The notes under the pieces are model-generated. The model searched no databases, was not told the origin of the DNA, and saw nothing but the letters and a program-made list of their open reading frames with translations. Below are positions 42,130 to 51,114 of a DNA stretch of 64,000 nucleotides, piece by piece. The stretch is from NCBI RefSeq assembly GCF_008704935.1, contig NZ_CP023692.1, positions 4,927,001 through 4,991,000 of the forward strand. Reading direction: 5' to 3'. Source of the DNA: Streptomyces vinaceus (GTDB taxonomy: Bacteria > Actinomycetota > Actinomycetes > Streptomycetales > Streptomycetaceae). How positions within the stretch are numbered: position 1 is the first letter of the stretch; every line of letters begins with the position of its first letter. The translations under genes and the position numbers were made by a program.

Positions 42130-44019
42130 GTGAGCGACACACAGACCTTGATCGAGAACCGCCCGCCCACCGTGGCGGCCCTCTTCCTGGAGCGTGTCGC
42201 CGCCACGCCGAACGCCGAGGCCTACCGGTTCCCGGTGCCCGCGGCCGGCGGCAGCGGCCCCGACGACTGGAAGTCGCTGAGCTGGGGCCAGGCCGCCGAG
42301 CGGGTCTTCGGCATCGCCGCCGGCCTGCTGGAGCTGGGCCTGCAGCCCGAGGACCGGGTCGCGCTCGCCTCCAACACCCGCGTCGAGTGGATCCTCTCGG
42401 ACCTCGGCGTCATGTGCGCCGGCGGCGCCGTCACCACGATCTACCCGAGCACCAACGCCGAGGAGTCGGCGTTCATCCTCTCCGACTCCGCCAGCCGCGT
42501 GCTGATCGCCGAGGACGCCTCCCAGCTCGCCAAGGCCCGCGAACGCCGCGCCGACCTGCCCGAGCTCGCCCACGTGGTGGTCGTGGAGGCCGCCGACGCC
42601 GTACCCGCCCCCGGCGATCCGGAAGGCTGGGTGCTCTCCCTCGCCGACCTGGAGGCGCGCGGCACGGCGTACCTCGCCAAGAACCCGGGGGCGGTCAAGG
42701 AGCGGATCGGCGCCATCACCGCCGACCAGCTCGCCACGCTCATCTACACCTCGGGCACCACCGGCCGCCCCAAGGGCGTACGCCTGCCGCACGACAACTG
42801 GTCGTACATGGCCAAGGCCACCGTCGCCACGGGCATGATCTCCAGCACCGACGTCCAGTACCTGTGGCTGCCCCTCGCGCACGTCTTCGGCAAGGTCCTG
42901 ACCTCCGGCCAGATCGAGGTCGGCCACGTGACCGCCGTCGACGGCCGCATCGACAAGATCATCGAGAACCTGCCGGTCGTCCAGCCCACCTACATGGCGG
43001 CCGTCCCCCGCATCTTCGAGAAGGTCTACAACGGGGTCGCCGCCAAGGCCCGGGCCGGCGGCGGCGCCAAGTACAAGATCTTCCAGTGGTCGGTCGGCGT
43101 GGCCCGCGAGTACGCCAAGACCAGCCAGGACAACTTCCGGCGGACCGGCAGCCCCGCGGTCCCCTTCGGCCTCGCCACCAAGCACAAGATCGCCGACGCG
43201 CTCGTCTACTCCAAGCTCCGCGAGGCCTTCGGCGGCCGGCTGCGCGCCGCCGTCTCCGGCGCCTCCGCCCTGGCCCCCGAGATCGGCTACTTCTTCGCCG
43301 GCGCCGGCATCAACATCCTGGAGGGCTACGGCCTCACCGAGTCCAGCGCGGCCTCCTTCGTCAACCCCGGCGAGGCCTACCGCACCGGCACCGTCGGCAA
43401 GCCGCTCCCCGGCACCGAGGTCCGCATCGCCGACGACGGCGAGATCCTGCTGCGCGGCCCCGGCATCATGCAGGGCTACCACCTCCAGCCCGAGAAGACC
43501 GCCGAGGTGCTGGAGGAGGACGGCTGGCTCCACACGGGCGACATCGGCGAGCTCTCGCCCGACGGCTACCTGCGCATCACGGACCGCAAGAAGGACCTGA
43601 TCAAGACCTCGAACGGCAAGTACGTCGCGCCGGCCGAGATCGAGGGCCGCTTCAAGGCGATCTGCCCGTACGTGTCGAGCATCGTCGTGCACGGCGCCGA
43701 CCGGAACTTCTGCGCCGCCCTGGTCGCACTCGACGAGCCCTCGATCATGGTCTGGGCCGCCGAGAACGGGCTGGAGGGCAAGACGTACGCCCAGGTCCTG
43801 GCCGCGGCGGAGACGAACCGGCTGGTCGAGACGTACATCCAGACGCTGAACGAGGGCCTCCAGCGCTGGCAGACGATCAAGAAGTTCCGGATCCTGCCCC
43901 GCGACCTCGACGTGGAGCACGGCGACCTCACGCCCAGCCTCAAGCTGAAGCGGCCGGCCGTCGAGCGTGAGTTCAAGCACCTGATCGACGAGATGTACGA
44001 GGGCTCGCGCGAGGCGTAG
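42130..44019 (+). CDS. Long-chain acyl-CoA synthetase (FadD15-like AMP-dependent ligase)
   Basis: 629 residues from GTG 42130, with GGAGG 6 bases upstream. ANL-superfamily motifs are complete: P-loop LIYTSGTTGRPKGVRLPH (about 205-220), YGLTES (A5), TGDIGELSPDGYLRITDRKKDLIKTSNGKYV (A7-A8) with a C-terminal domain to follow. It should activate fatty acids through an acyl-adenylate to acyl-CoA. The closest remembered relatives are mycobacterial FadD15-type long-chain synthetases. The A10 Lys region LTPSLKLKRPAV is present. It appears to be monocistronic, between lepA and hemW. Confidence 0.92.
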   Translation: MSDTQTLIENRPPTVAALFLERVAATPNAEAYRFPVPAAGGSGPDDWKSLSWGQAAERVFGIAAGLLELGLQPEDRVALASNTRVEWILSDLGVMCAGGAVTTIYPSTNAEESAFILSDSASRVLIAEDASQLAKARERRADLPELAHVVVVEAADAVPAPGDPEGWVLSLADLEARGTAYLAKNPGAVKERIGAITADQLATLIYTSGTTGRPKGVRLPHDNWSYMAKATVATGMISSTDVQYLWLPLAHVFGKVLTSGQIEVGHVTAVDGRIDKIIENLPVVQPTYMAAVPRIFEKVYNGVAAKARAGGGAKYKIFQWSVGVAREYAKTSQDNFRRTGSPAVPFGLATKHKIADALVYSKLREAFGGRLRAAVSGASALAPEIGYFFAGAGINILEGYGLTESSAASFVNPGEAYRTGTVGKPLPGTEVRIADDGEILLRGPGIMQGYHLQPEKTAEVLEEDGWLHTGDIGELSPDGYLRITDRKKDLIKTSNGKYVAPAEIEGRFKAICPYVSSIVVHGADRNFCAALVALDEPSIMVWAAENGLEGKTYAQVLAAAETNRLVETYIQTLNEGLQRWQTIKKFRILPRDLDVEHGDLTPSLKLKRPAVEREFKHLIDEMYEGSREA

Positions 44020-44109
44020 AGCGGCGGCGGCCGGCAGCGGACGGTACGAGGGGCCCGCGGGCGGCGGCGCGCGGCCGGGCCCCCGGCCGGGGTGCGGGAC
44101 AATGGGGGC

Positions 44110-45342
44110 ATGCCTTCCGCACTGCCCGACGGTGAACCCATGCCCGAAGACGGCTCGCTGCCGTCGCACGCCCTGGCGGGCGGCGGGGACCGGCCGCTCG
44201 GGTTCTACCTGCACGTCCCGTACTGCGCCACGCGGTGCGGGTACTGCGACTTCAACACGTACACCGCGACCGAGCTGCGCGGCACCGGCGGCGTGCTCGC
44301 CTCCCGTGAGAACTACGCCGACACCCTGATCGACGAGGTCCGCCTCGCCCGCAAGGTGCTCGGAGACGACCCGCGCGCCGTACGGACCGTGTTCGTGGGC
44401 GGCGGTACGCCGACGCTGCTGCCCGCCGCGGACCTCGTACGGATGCTCGCGGCGATCCGGGACGAGTTCGGGCTGGCCGAGGACGCCGAGGTCACCACGG
44501 AGGCCAATCCGGAGTCGGTGGACCCGCAGTACCTGGCGGAGCTGCGGGCCGGGGGCTTCAACCGGGTCTCCTTCGGCATGCAGAGCGCCAGGCAGCACGT
44601 CCTGAAGGTCCTCGACCGCACGCACACCCCCGGCCGGCCGGAGGCCTGCGTCGCGGAGGCGCGGGCGGCGGGCTTCGAGCACGTCAACCTGGACCTGATC
44701 TACGGCACGCCCGGCGAGACCGACGAGGACTGGCGGGCCTCCCTGGCCGCCGCGCTCGGCGCCGGTCCGGACCACATCAGCGCGTACGCGCTGATCGTGG
44801 AGGAGGGCACGCAGCTGGCCCGGCGGATCCGCCGCGGCGAGGTCCCGATGACCGACGACGACGTGCACGCCGACCGGTACCTGATCGCCGACGAGGTGAT
44901 GGCCGCGGCCGGGTACTCCTGGTACGAGGTCTCGAACTGGGCCACCTCGCAGGCGGGCCGCTGCCTGCACAACGAGCTGTACTGGCGCGGGGCCGACTGG
45001 TGGGGCGCGGGCCCCGGAGCCCACTCGCACGTGGGCGGGGTCCGCTGGTGGAACGTGAAGCACCCCGGCGCCTACGCCGCCGCCCTCGCGGAGGGCCGCT
45101 CCCCGGGCGCGGGCCGCGAGCTGCTGTCCGAGGAGGACCGCCGGGTGGAGCGGATCCTGCTGGAGCTGCGCCTGGTGGACGGCGTCCCGCTGTCCCTGCT
45201 GGCCCCGGCCGGCCTCGCGGCCTCCCGCCGCGCCCTCGCCGACGGCCTCCTGGAGGCGGCTCCGTACGAGGCGGGCCGCGCCGTCCTGACCCTGCGCGGC
45301 CGGCTGCTGGCCGACGCGGTGGTCCGGGACCTGGTGGACTGA
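44110..45342 (+). CDS. hemW: HemW radical SAM protein (heme chaperone)
   Basis: 410 residues from ATG 44110; ATG 44149 is an alternative. The 4Fe-4S cluster motif is YCATRCGYCDFNTYT (C-x3-C-x2-C). FVGGGTPTLLP, TTEANPES, RVSFGMQS and LDLIYGTPGE follow. The extra Cys and residues that separate HemW from coproporphyrinogen dehydrogenase HemN, with the short N-terminus, favour HemW, a heme-binding chaperone for respiratory enzymes. GACAAT (44098-44103) is 6 bases before the ATG, again suggesting leaderless expression. HemW is often a neighbour of lepA and hrcA, as here. Confidence 0.93.
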   Translation: MPSALPDGEPMPEDGSLPSHALAGGGDRPLGFYLHVPYCATRCGYCDFNTYTATELRGTGGVLASRENYADTLIDEVRLARKVLGDDPRAVRTVFVGGGTPTLLPAADLVRMLAAIRDEFGLAEDAEVTTEANPESVDPQYLAELRAGGFNRVSFGMQSARQHVLKVLDRTHTPGRPEACVAEARAAGFEHVNLDLIYGTPGETDEDWRASLAAALGAGPDHISAYALIVEEGTQLARRIRRGEVPMTDDDVHADRYLIADEVMAAAGYSWYEVSNWATSQAGRCLHNELYWRGADWWGAGPGAHSHVGGVRWWNVKHPGAYAAALAEGRSPGAGRELLSEEDRRVERILLELRLVDGVPLSLLAPAGLAASRRALADGLLEAAPYEAGRAVLTLRGRLLADAVVRDLVD

Positions 45343-45443
45343 GTCACTCGCCGGAGTGAATCCCCGCCGAACCGGCCAGCGCCTGCCTACTCTTTTCCTA
45401 GGCTGCCGTCGACAGTACGCGGCGGATGTGGAGGACCACGGAG

Positions 45444-46022
45444 ATGACCGCTGTGGACGAGCGTGGGATGGCCAAGTTCTTCGAGGGGTTCCAGCCTCCC
45501 GACGGAGTCAAGGTCGAGCTCCTCCGGGGGGAAATCGTGATGATGGCCGGTCCCGATCTGGTGCACAACCTGATCGTGGAGGACGTGCAGGACCAGATCC
45601 CGCGCAAGCGGTGGGCACGGCTTCAGACCCAGGACGTCGACATCGTCGACGAGGCGAGCGAGCCCGTGCCCGACTTGGTGGTTCTGGATCGCGAGGCGCA
45701 GCCTGAGTCGGGCCGACTCCTTCCGTCGCAGCTGATCACGCTGGTGGTGGAGGTCGTTTCCAAGACCAGCGTCGACAGGGATTATGTGGTCAAGCGTTCG
45801 ATCTATGCCGCGGGTCGGGTGTCTGCTTACCTGATCATCGATCCCATCGTTGCCCAATGCGTCCTGCTGACCATCCCTGCCGGTACGGGAGACGACGCAG
45901 ACTACCGTTCCCAGCGGATCTCGAAATTCGGCGAGCCGCTGCCGCTGGAGCTGCTCGGCATCGAACTGAACACGAGCGACTTCGGCACCTTCAAGGGCGT
46001 CAGGCCTCACCGCCACCCGTGA
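45444..46022 (+). CDS. Uma2 family protein (restriction-endonuclease-like fold)
   Basis: 192 residues from ATG 45444 with GTGGAGG upstream. Uma2 (DUF820) proteins have a PD-(D/E)XK-like core. Visible elements are VELLRGEIVMMAGPDLVHN, the PVPDLVVLD motif (active-site Asp), VVEVVSKTSVDRDYVVKRSIYAAGRVSAYLIID with Glu and Lys candidates. They are numerous in Streptomyces and cyanobacteria with no confirmed function. Codon use is less GC-biased than in neighbouring genes, suggesting recent acquisition. The 3' end overlaps the convergent DUF3097 gene by 23 bases. Confidence 0.85.
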   Translation: MTAVDERGMAKFFEGFQPPDGVKVELLRGEIVMMAGPDLVHNLIVEDVQDQIPRKRWARLQTQDVDIVDEASEPVPDLVVLDREAQPESGRLLPSQLITLVVEVVSKTSVDRDYVVKRSIYAAGRVSAYLIIDPIVAQCVLLTIPAGTGDDADYRSQRISKFGEPLPLELLGIELNTSDFGTFKGVRPHRHP

Positions 46023-46809
46023 CGAAGTCGATCAACTCCTCCACGCGGCCCAGCAGGACCGGCTCCAGGTCCTTGTAGGACCTCACGCGGGACAGGATGT
46101 GCTGCCAGGCGGCCCCCGTGTTCTCCGGCCAGCCCAGCGCCCTGCAGACGCCCGTCTTCCAGTCCTGGCCCGGCGGGACCACCGGCCACGCGGAGATGCC
46201 CAGCGCGGACGGCTTCACCGCCTGCCAGACGTCCACGTACGGGTGGCCGACGACCAGGACGTCCGACGAGGTCACCGACGCCGCGATACGGGACTCCTTC
46301 GAGCCCGGGACCAGGTGGTCCACCAGGACGCCCAGGCGGGCGTCCGGGCCCGGGGCGAAGTCGGCGACGACGGCCGCCAGGTCGTCGATGCCCTCCAGGT
46401 ACTCCACCACCACGCCCTCGATCCGCAGGTCGTCGCCCCAGACCCGCTCCACGAGCTCCGCGTCGTGCCGGCCCTCCACGTAGATCCGCCCGGCCCGCGC
46501 CACGCGGGCGCGCGCCCCCGGGACCGCCACCGAGCCCGACGCCGTGCGCAAGGGCGCCGCGGGCGCCCGTGAGGGGCGGGTCAGGGTCACCACGGCGCCC
46601 TCCAGCAGGAACCCCCGCGGCTCCAGCGGGAACACCCGCCGCTTGCCGAAGCGGTCCTCCAGGGTCACCGTGCCCGCCTCGCAGGCCACCACCGCGCCGC
46701 AGAAGTCCGTGCCCGCCACCTCGACCACCAGGTCGGGGTCCGCCGGCACCTCCGGCACCGGCTTGGGGCGCTTCCACTGCGGGGTCAGATCGGGGGAGTA
46801 CTCGCGCAT
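46000..46809 (-). CDS. DUF3097 family protein
   Basis: 269 residues from ATG 46809 (MREYSPDLTPQWKRPKPVPEVPADPDLVVEV in sense). The conserved parts are the N-terminal beta domain (GTDFCGAVVACEAGTVTLEDRFGKRR), RIYVEGRHDAELVERVWGDDLR, which resembles a TOPRIM-like strand-helix, and VVGHPYVDVWQAVKP. The family is restricted to actinobacteria and uncharacterised. The TOPRIM resemblance (EGRHDAEL, VDHLVPGSKE, acidic residues) is my inference. It is followed on the same strand upstream by the metallo-beta-lactamase gene. Confidence 0.82.
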   Translation of the reverse strand: MREYSPDLTPQWKRPKPVPEVPADPDLVVEVAGTDFCGAVVACEAGTVTLEDRFGKRRVFPLEPRGFLLEGAVVTLTRPSRAPAAPLRTASGSVAVPGARARVARAGRIYVEGRHDAELVERVWGDDLRIEGVVVEYLEGIDDLAAVVADFAPGPDARLGVLVDHLVPGSKESRIAASVTSSDVLVVGHPYVDVWQAVKPSALGISAWPVVPPGQDWKTGVCRALGWPENTGAAWQHILSRVRSYKDLEPVLLGRVEELIDFVTGGGEA

Positions 46810-46837
46810 CCGGCCGAGCGTAGGAGAGCGTGCGCCC

Positions 46838-47563
46838 TCACACGGCCGACACGCCGAACCGCCGTGCCAGTGTGTCGCGTTGCTCACGCACGAACGCCGC
46901 CGGGACCACCGCTCCGTGACCCGGCACGTACAGCGCGTCGTCCCCGCCCAGCGACAGCAACCGGTCCAGCGCCGCCGGCCACTGCGCCGGCACCGCGTCA
47001 CTGCCCGCCTGCGGCTCCCCCGACTCCTCGACGAGGTCCCCGCAGAACACCGCCTCGCGCTCGCCCGGCACGAACACCGCCAGGTCGTACCGGGTGTGCC
47101 CGGGCCCTACGTTGGCCAGCAGCACCTGTACCCCGCCCAGCTCCAGCGTCCATTCGCCCGACACGGAGTGCTTCGGGACCACCAGCAGGTCCACCGCCTC
47201 GGCCGCCTCGGCCTCCGCCAGCCCCTGCGTGACCGCACTGACGCGCAGTTCCTCCCGGCCCGTCGACAGCTCCGCGTCCAGCCCGACCGCCCCGTACACC
47301 TCGGCGCCCGCGAACGCGGCCCCGCCCAGTACGTGATCGAAATGGCCGTGCGTGAATGCGATATGCGTCACGCGCCGGCCCGTCAGCCGCTCCGCCTCCG
47401 CCCGCAGCTGCGCGCCTTCCCGCAGGCACGAACCCGGATCGATCAGGAGCACCGATTCGTCCCCCACCACCAGTCCCACGGTGCAGTCCCACACCGGGAG
47501 TCGTCGCCGTCCGGTCCGTCCGGTCAGCCGCTCCCAGCCCGCCTCTTCCCAACGCACGTCCAT
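46838..47563 (-). CDS. MBL-fold metallo-hydrolase
   Basis: 241 residues. The metal motif THGHFDH (HxHxDH) is near residue 72, followed by PGHTRYDLAVFVP, the FCGDLVEE Asp ligand and YVPGHGAVV His ligand. The fold is that of small glyoxalase II/lactamase-like hydrolases; the substrate is unknown. The gap to the DUF3097 start is 28 bases on the same strand, so they may be co-transcribed. The gene is divergent from hrcA, and its promoter region overlaps the CIRCE-containing region. Confidence 0.85.
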   Translation of the reverse strand: MDVRWEEAGWERLTGRTGRRRLPVWDCTVGLVVGDESVLLIDPGSCLREGAQLRAEAERLTGRRVTHIAFTHGHFDHVLGGAAFAGAEVYGAVGLDAELSTGREELRVSAVTQGLAEAEAAEAVDLLVVPKHSVSGEWTLELGGVQVLLANVGPGHTRYDLAVFVPGEREAVFCGDLVEESGEPQAGSDAVPAQWPAALDRLLSLGGDDALYVPGHGAVVPAAFVREQRDTLARRFGVSAV

Positions 47564-47635
47564 ACCGCGACGCTACCCTGGCGGGCCGCCCTTGCCAGGG
47601 GCTGACTACCCGGCCGTACACTGGCCGGGGGATCT

Positions 47636-47662
47636 CTGGCACTCGAACGCCCGGAGTGCCAA
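47636..47662 (+). promoter_or_regulatory. CIRCE operator of hrcA-dnaJ
   Basis: CTGGCACTC, 9 bases, GAGTGCCAA: an almost perfect CIRCE inverted repeat (47636-47644 with 47654-47662). It lies 57 bases upstream of hrcA and is the binding site for HrcA itself, giving heat-shock autoregulation. Confidence 0.88.
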
Positions 47663-47718
47663 CGAAGCAGATGAAACCGACCACGACGAGCGACGACGAC
47701 CAGCTGGAGGTGTGCGCG

Positions 47719-48735
47719 ATGCTCAGCGAACGCAGACTCGAGGTGCTGCGCGCCATCGTCCAGGACTACGTCGGGACGGAGGAGCCGGTCGGCTCCAAGG
47801 CGCTCACCGAGCGGCACCGGCTCGGCGTCTCGCCCGCCACCGTGCGCAACGACATGGCCGTGCTGGAGGAGGAGGGCTACATCGCCCAGCCCCACACCAG
47901 CGCCGGCCGGATCCCCACCGACAAGGGCTACCGGCTCTTCGTCGACAGGCTGGCGGGGGTCAAACCCCTGTCGACGCCCGAGCGCCGGGCCATCCAGAAC
48001 TTCCTCGACGGCGCCGTCGACCTCGACGACGTCGTCGGCCGCACCGTGCGGCTGCTCGCGCAGCTCACCCGGCAGGTCGCCGTCGTCCAGTACCCGAGCC
48101 TGACCCGGTCCACGGTCCGGCACGTCGAGCTGCTGTCGCTGGCCCCGGCCCGGCTGATGCTCGTACTGATCACCGACACCGGCCGGGTCGAGCAGCGGCT
48201 CGTCGACTGCCAGGCGCCGTTCGGCGAGGCCTCGCTCGCCGATCTGCGGGCGCGGCTCAACAGCCGGGTCGTCGGCCGACGGTTCACCGACGTGCCGCAG
48301 CTCGTACAGGACCTGCCGGAGTCCTTCGAACCGGAGGACCGCGGCACGGTGTCGACGGTGCTCTCCACGCTGCTGGAGACGCTGGTCGAAGAGGCCGAGG
48401 AGCGGCTGATGATCGGCGGGACCGCCAATCTCACGCGCTTCGGACACGATTTTCCCCTGACGATCAGGCCGGTGCTCGAAGCGCTGGAGGAGCAGGTCGT
48501 GCTCCTCAAGCTGCTGGGCGAGGCCAACGAGTCGGGGATGGCCGTACGGATCGGGCATGAGAATGCCTACGAGGGACTGAACTCCACGTCCGTCGTCTCG
48601 GTCGGCTACGGTTCGGGCGGCGAGACAGTCGCCAAACTCGGCGTGGTCGGACCGACCCGCATGGACTACCCCGGAACGATGGGAGCGGTACGCGCAGTGG
48701 CACGTTACGTCGGACAGATCCTGGCGGAGTCGTAA
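47719..48735 (+). CDS. hrcA: Heat-inducible transcriptional repressor HrcA
   Basis: 338 residues from ATG 47719 (MLSERRLEVLRAIVQDYV). The N-terminal winged helix has GSKALTERHRLGVSPATVRNDMAVLEEEGYI and HTSAGRIPTDKGYR; a GAF-like domain and dimerisation region follow, with a C-terminal VGPTRMDYPGTMGAVRAVARYVG. HrcA represses its own operon by binding CIRCE and is tuned by GroE. The stop TAA abuts the dnaJ GTG start (0-base gap), so the two are coupled. Confidence 0.96.
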   Translation: MLSERRLEVLRAIVQDYVGTEEPVGSKALTERHRLGVSPATVRNDMAVLEEEGYIAQPHTSAGRIPTDKGYRLFVDRLAGVKPLSTPERRAIQNFLDGAVDLDDVVGRTVRLLAQLTRQVAVVQYPSLTRSTVRHVELLSLAPARLMLVLITDTGRVEQRLVDCQAPFGEASLADLRARLNSRVVGRRFTDVPQLVQDLPESFEPEDRGTVSTVLSTLLETLVEEAEERLMIGGTANLTRFGHDFPLTIRPVLEALEEQVVLLKLLGEANESGMAVRIGHENAYEGLNSTSVVSVGYGSGGETVAKLGVVGPTRMDYPGTMGAVRAVARYVGQILAES

Positions 48736-49875
48736 GTGGCCACGGACTACTACGCCGTTCTCGGCGTGCGCCGCGACGCATCGCAGGACGAGATCAAGAA
48801 GGCCTTCCGCCGCCTGGCGCGTGAACTCCACCCGGACGTGAATCCGGACCCGAAGACGCAGGAGCGCTTCAAGGAGATCAACGCGGCCTACGAGGTGCTC
48901 TCGGACCCGCAGAAGAAGCAGGTCTACGACCTCGGCGGCGACCCGCTGTCCTCCTCGGGCGGCGGCGGGGGCGCGGGCGGCTTCGGTGCGGGCGGCTTCG
49001 GCAATTTCTCGGACATCATGGACGCCTTCTTCGGCCAGGCCTCGCAGCGCGGACCGCGCTCGCGGACCCGCCGCGGCCAGGACGCCATGATCCGCCTCGA
49101 CCTGGAGCTGGACGAGGCCGCCTTCGGCACGACCAAGGACATCCAGGTCGACACGGCCGTCGTCTGCACCACCTGCTCCGGAGAGGGCGCCGCTCCCGGC
49201 ACCTCGGCGCAGACGTGTGACATGTGCCGTGGTCGCGGTGAGGTGTCGCAGGTCACCCGGTCCTTCCTGGGCCAGGTCATGACCTCGCGCCCCTGCCCCC
49301 AGTGCCAGGGCTTCGGCACCGTGGTCCCGACCCCGTGCCCCGAGTGCGCGGGCGACGGCCGGGTCCGCTCCCGCCGCAGCCTGACGGTCAAGATCCCGGC
49401 CGGTGTCGAGAACGGCACCCGGATCCAGCTCGCGGGCGAGGGCGAGGTCGGCCCCGGCGGCGGCCCCGCCGGCGACCTGTACGTGGAGATCCACGAGCTG
49501 TCGCACCCCACCTTCCAGCGGCGCGGGGACGACCTGCACTGCACGGTGACCATCCCCATGACGGCCGCGGCCCTGGGCACCAAATGCCCGCTGGAGACCC
49601 TGGACGGCATGGAGGAGATCGACATCCGCCCGGGCACCGGGTCCGGCCAGTCGATCCCGCTGCACGGGCGCGGCGTCACGCACCTGCGCGGCGGCGGCCG
49701 CGGCGACCTGATCGTCCACGTCGAGGTCACCACCCCGAGCAAGCTGGACGCCCAGCAGGAGGAGCTGCTGCGCCAGCTCGCCAAGCTGCGCGGCGAGGAG
49801 CGGCCCATGGGCCAGTTCGCGCCGGGCCAGCAGGGCCTGTTCAGTCGCCTGAAGGACGCCTTCAACGGCCGCTGA
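48736..49875 (+). CDS. dnaJ: Chaperone DnaJ (DnaJ2 type)
   Basis: 379 residues from GTG 48736. The J domain (about 1-68) has the HPD motif in ARELHPDVNPD, followed by a Gly-rich linker, the four zinc CxxCxGxG repeats (CTTCSGEG, CDMCRGRG, CPQCQGFG, CPECAGDG; about 143-215) and a C-terminal substrate-binding region. It is a co-chaperone of DnaK. It lies in the hrcA operon rather than with dnaK, matching the second dnaJ gene of Streptomyces, and should be under CIRCE/HrcA control. Confidence 0.96.
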   Translation: MATDYYAVLGVRRDASQDEIKKAFRRLARELHPDVNPDPKTQERFKEINAAYEVLSDPQKKQVYDLGGDPLSSSGGGGGAGGFGAGGFGNFSDIMDAFFGQASQRGPRSRTRRGQDAMIRLDLELDEAAFGTTKDIQVDTAVVCTTCSGEGAAPGTSAQTCDMCRGRGEVSQVTRSFLGQVMTSRPCPQCQGFGTVVPTPCPECAGDGRVRSRRSLTVKIPAGVENGTRIQLAGEGEVGPGGGPAGDLYVEIHELSHPTFQRRGDDLHCTVTIPMTAAALGTKCPLETLDGMEEIDIRPGTGSGQSIPLHGRGVTHLRGGGRGDLIVHVEVTTPSKLDAQQEELLRQLAKLRGEERPMGQFAPGQQGLFSRLKDAFNGR

Positions 49876-49895
49876 CCGGCCCGTCGGCAGACGTA

Positions 49896-49930
49896 CGAGC
49901 CCGGTCCGGGGACGCCCCGGACCGGGCTCG
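49896..49930 (+). terminator. hrcA-dnaJ terminator
   Basis: A perfect 16-bp stem (49896-49911 with 49915-49930) with loop ACG, 21 bases past the dnaJ stop. Confidence 0.85.
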
Positions 49931-50013
49931 CCGCATGGATCCGGACGCCGCCGGAGAAGCGGACTATGCCAGGCGAATGCCGTGATTTAGCCCGGTGAGC
50001 GGGACATGGCACG

Positions 50014-51114
50014 ATGCAGTCCATGTCCTCCGCACCGTACGGTCTCTCCCCCTACCCGATCGTGCAGGCTCCCATGGCGGGCGGCGCCTCCTGTCCGCCG
50101 CTGGCCGCCGCCGTGTGCGAGGCGGGCGGCCTGGGCTACCTGGCCGGCGGCTACAAGACCGCCGACGGCATGTACCAGGAGGTCAAACAGCTGCGCGCGC
50201 TCACCCGGCGCCCCTTCGGCGTGAACCTCTTCATGCCGCAGACCGGGTACGTGGACCCCGCCGCGGTGGAGGCGTACCGCGGGCAGCTCGCCGGTGAGGC
50301 GAGCTGGTACGACGTCTCCCTGGCCGAAGAGGACATCATCGGCACCAGCGACGACGGTTACGACGCCAAGCTCGCGATCCTGCTCGAAGACCCGGTCCCC
50401 GTCGTCTCGTTCACCTACGGGGTGCCCGCGCCCGCGGTCCTGGCCGCCCTGCGCAAGGCCGGCACGTACTCGGTCGTCACCGTCACCTCGGTCGACGAGG
50501 CCCGCGCCGTCCAGGCCGCGGGCGCCGACGCCGTCTGCGTCCAGGGCGTGGAGGCCGGCGGTCACCAGGGCACCCACCGCGACGACCCGCAGGCCGACGG
50601 CACGGCGGGCGTGGGCCTGCTCGCGCTCGTGGCCCAGGTACGGGAGGCCGTGGCGCTGCCGATCATCGCGGCGGGCGGGCTGATGCGGGGCTCGCAGGTC
50701 GCGGCGCTGCTGGCGGCGGGCGCGGACGCGGCGCAGTTCGGCACCGCGTTCCTGGCCTGCCCCGAATCGGGCGCGCACCCGCTGCACAAGCAGGCCCTGA
50801 CCGACCCCCTGTTCCCCCACACGGAGCTCACCCGGGCGTTCTCGGGGCGGCCGGCCCGGGGCCTGGTGAACCGGTTCATGCGGGAGCACGGGCCGTACGC
50901 CCCGGCCGCGTACCCCCAGCTCCACCACATGACCAGCGGACTGCGCAAGGCGGCCGCCGCGGCCGGGGACCCGCAGGGCATGGCCCTGTGGGCGGGCCAG
51001 GGGCACCGGCTGGCCCGGGCCCTGCCCGCGGGGGAGCTGGTGGAGGTGCTGGTGGCCGAACTGGCCGAGGCGCAGAGCGGATGGAAGTCGATGGACAACA
51101 GGAGTACGTCATGA
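50014..51114 (+). CDS. Nitronate monooxygenase family flavoprotein
   Basis: 366 residues from ATG 50014; ATG 50023 is also in frame. The TIM-barrel 2-nitropropane dioxygenase motifs are present: PIVQAPMAGGAS near the N-terminus, GGLGYLAGGY, GVNLFMP, VQGVEAGGHQGTH (with the catalytic-type His) and PIIAAGGLMRGSQVAALLAAGADAAQFGTAFL for FMN phosphate binding. It oxidises alkyl nitronates, with FMN. The stop overlaps the rsmE ATG by 4 bases. Confidence 0.9.
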   Translation: MQSMSSAPYGLSPYPIVQAPMAGGASCPPLAAAVCEAGGLGYLAGGYKTADGMYQEVKQLRALTRRPFGVNLFMPQTGYVDPAAVEAYRGQLAGEASWYDVSLAEEDIIGTSDDGYDAKLAILLEDPVPVVSFTYGVPAPAVLAALRKAGTYSVVTVTSVDEARAVQAAGADAVCVQGVEAGGHQGTHRDDPQADGTAGVGLLALVAQVREAVALPIIAAGGLMRGSQVAALLAAGADAAQFGTAFLACPESGAHPLHKQALTDPLFPHTELTRAFSGRPARGLVNRFMREHGPYAPAAYPQLHHMTSGLRKAAAAAGDPQGMALWAGQGHRLARALPAGELVEVLVAELAEAQSGWKSMDNRSTS

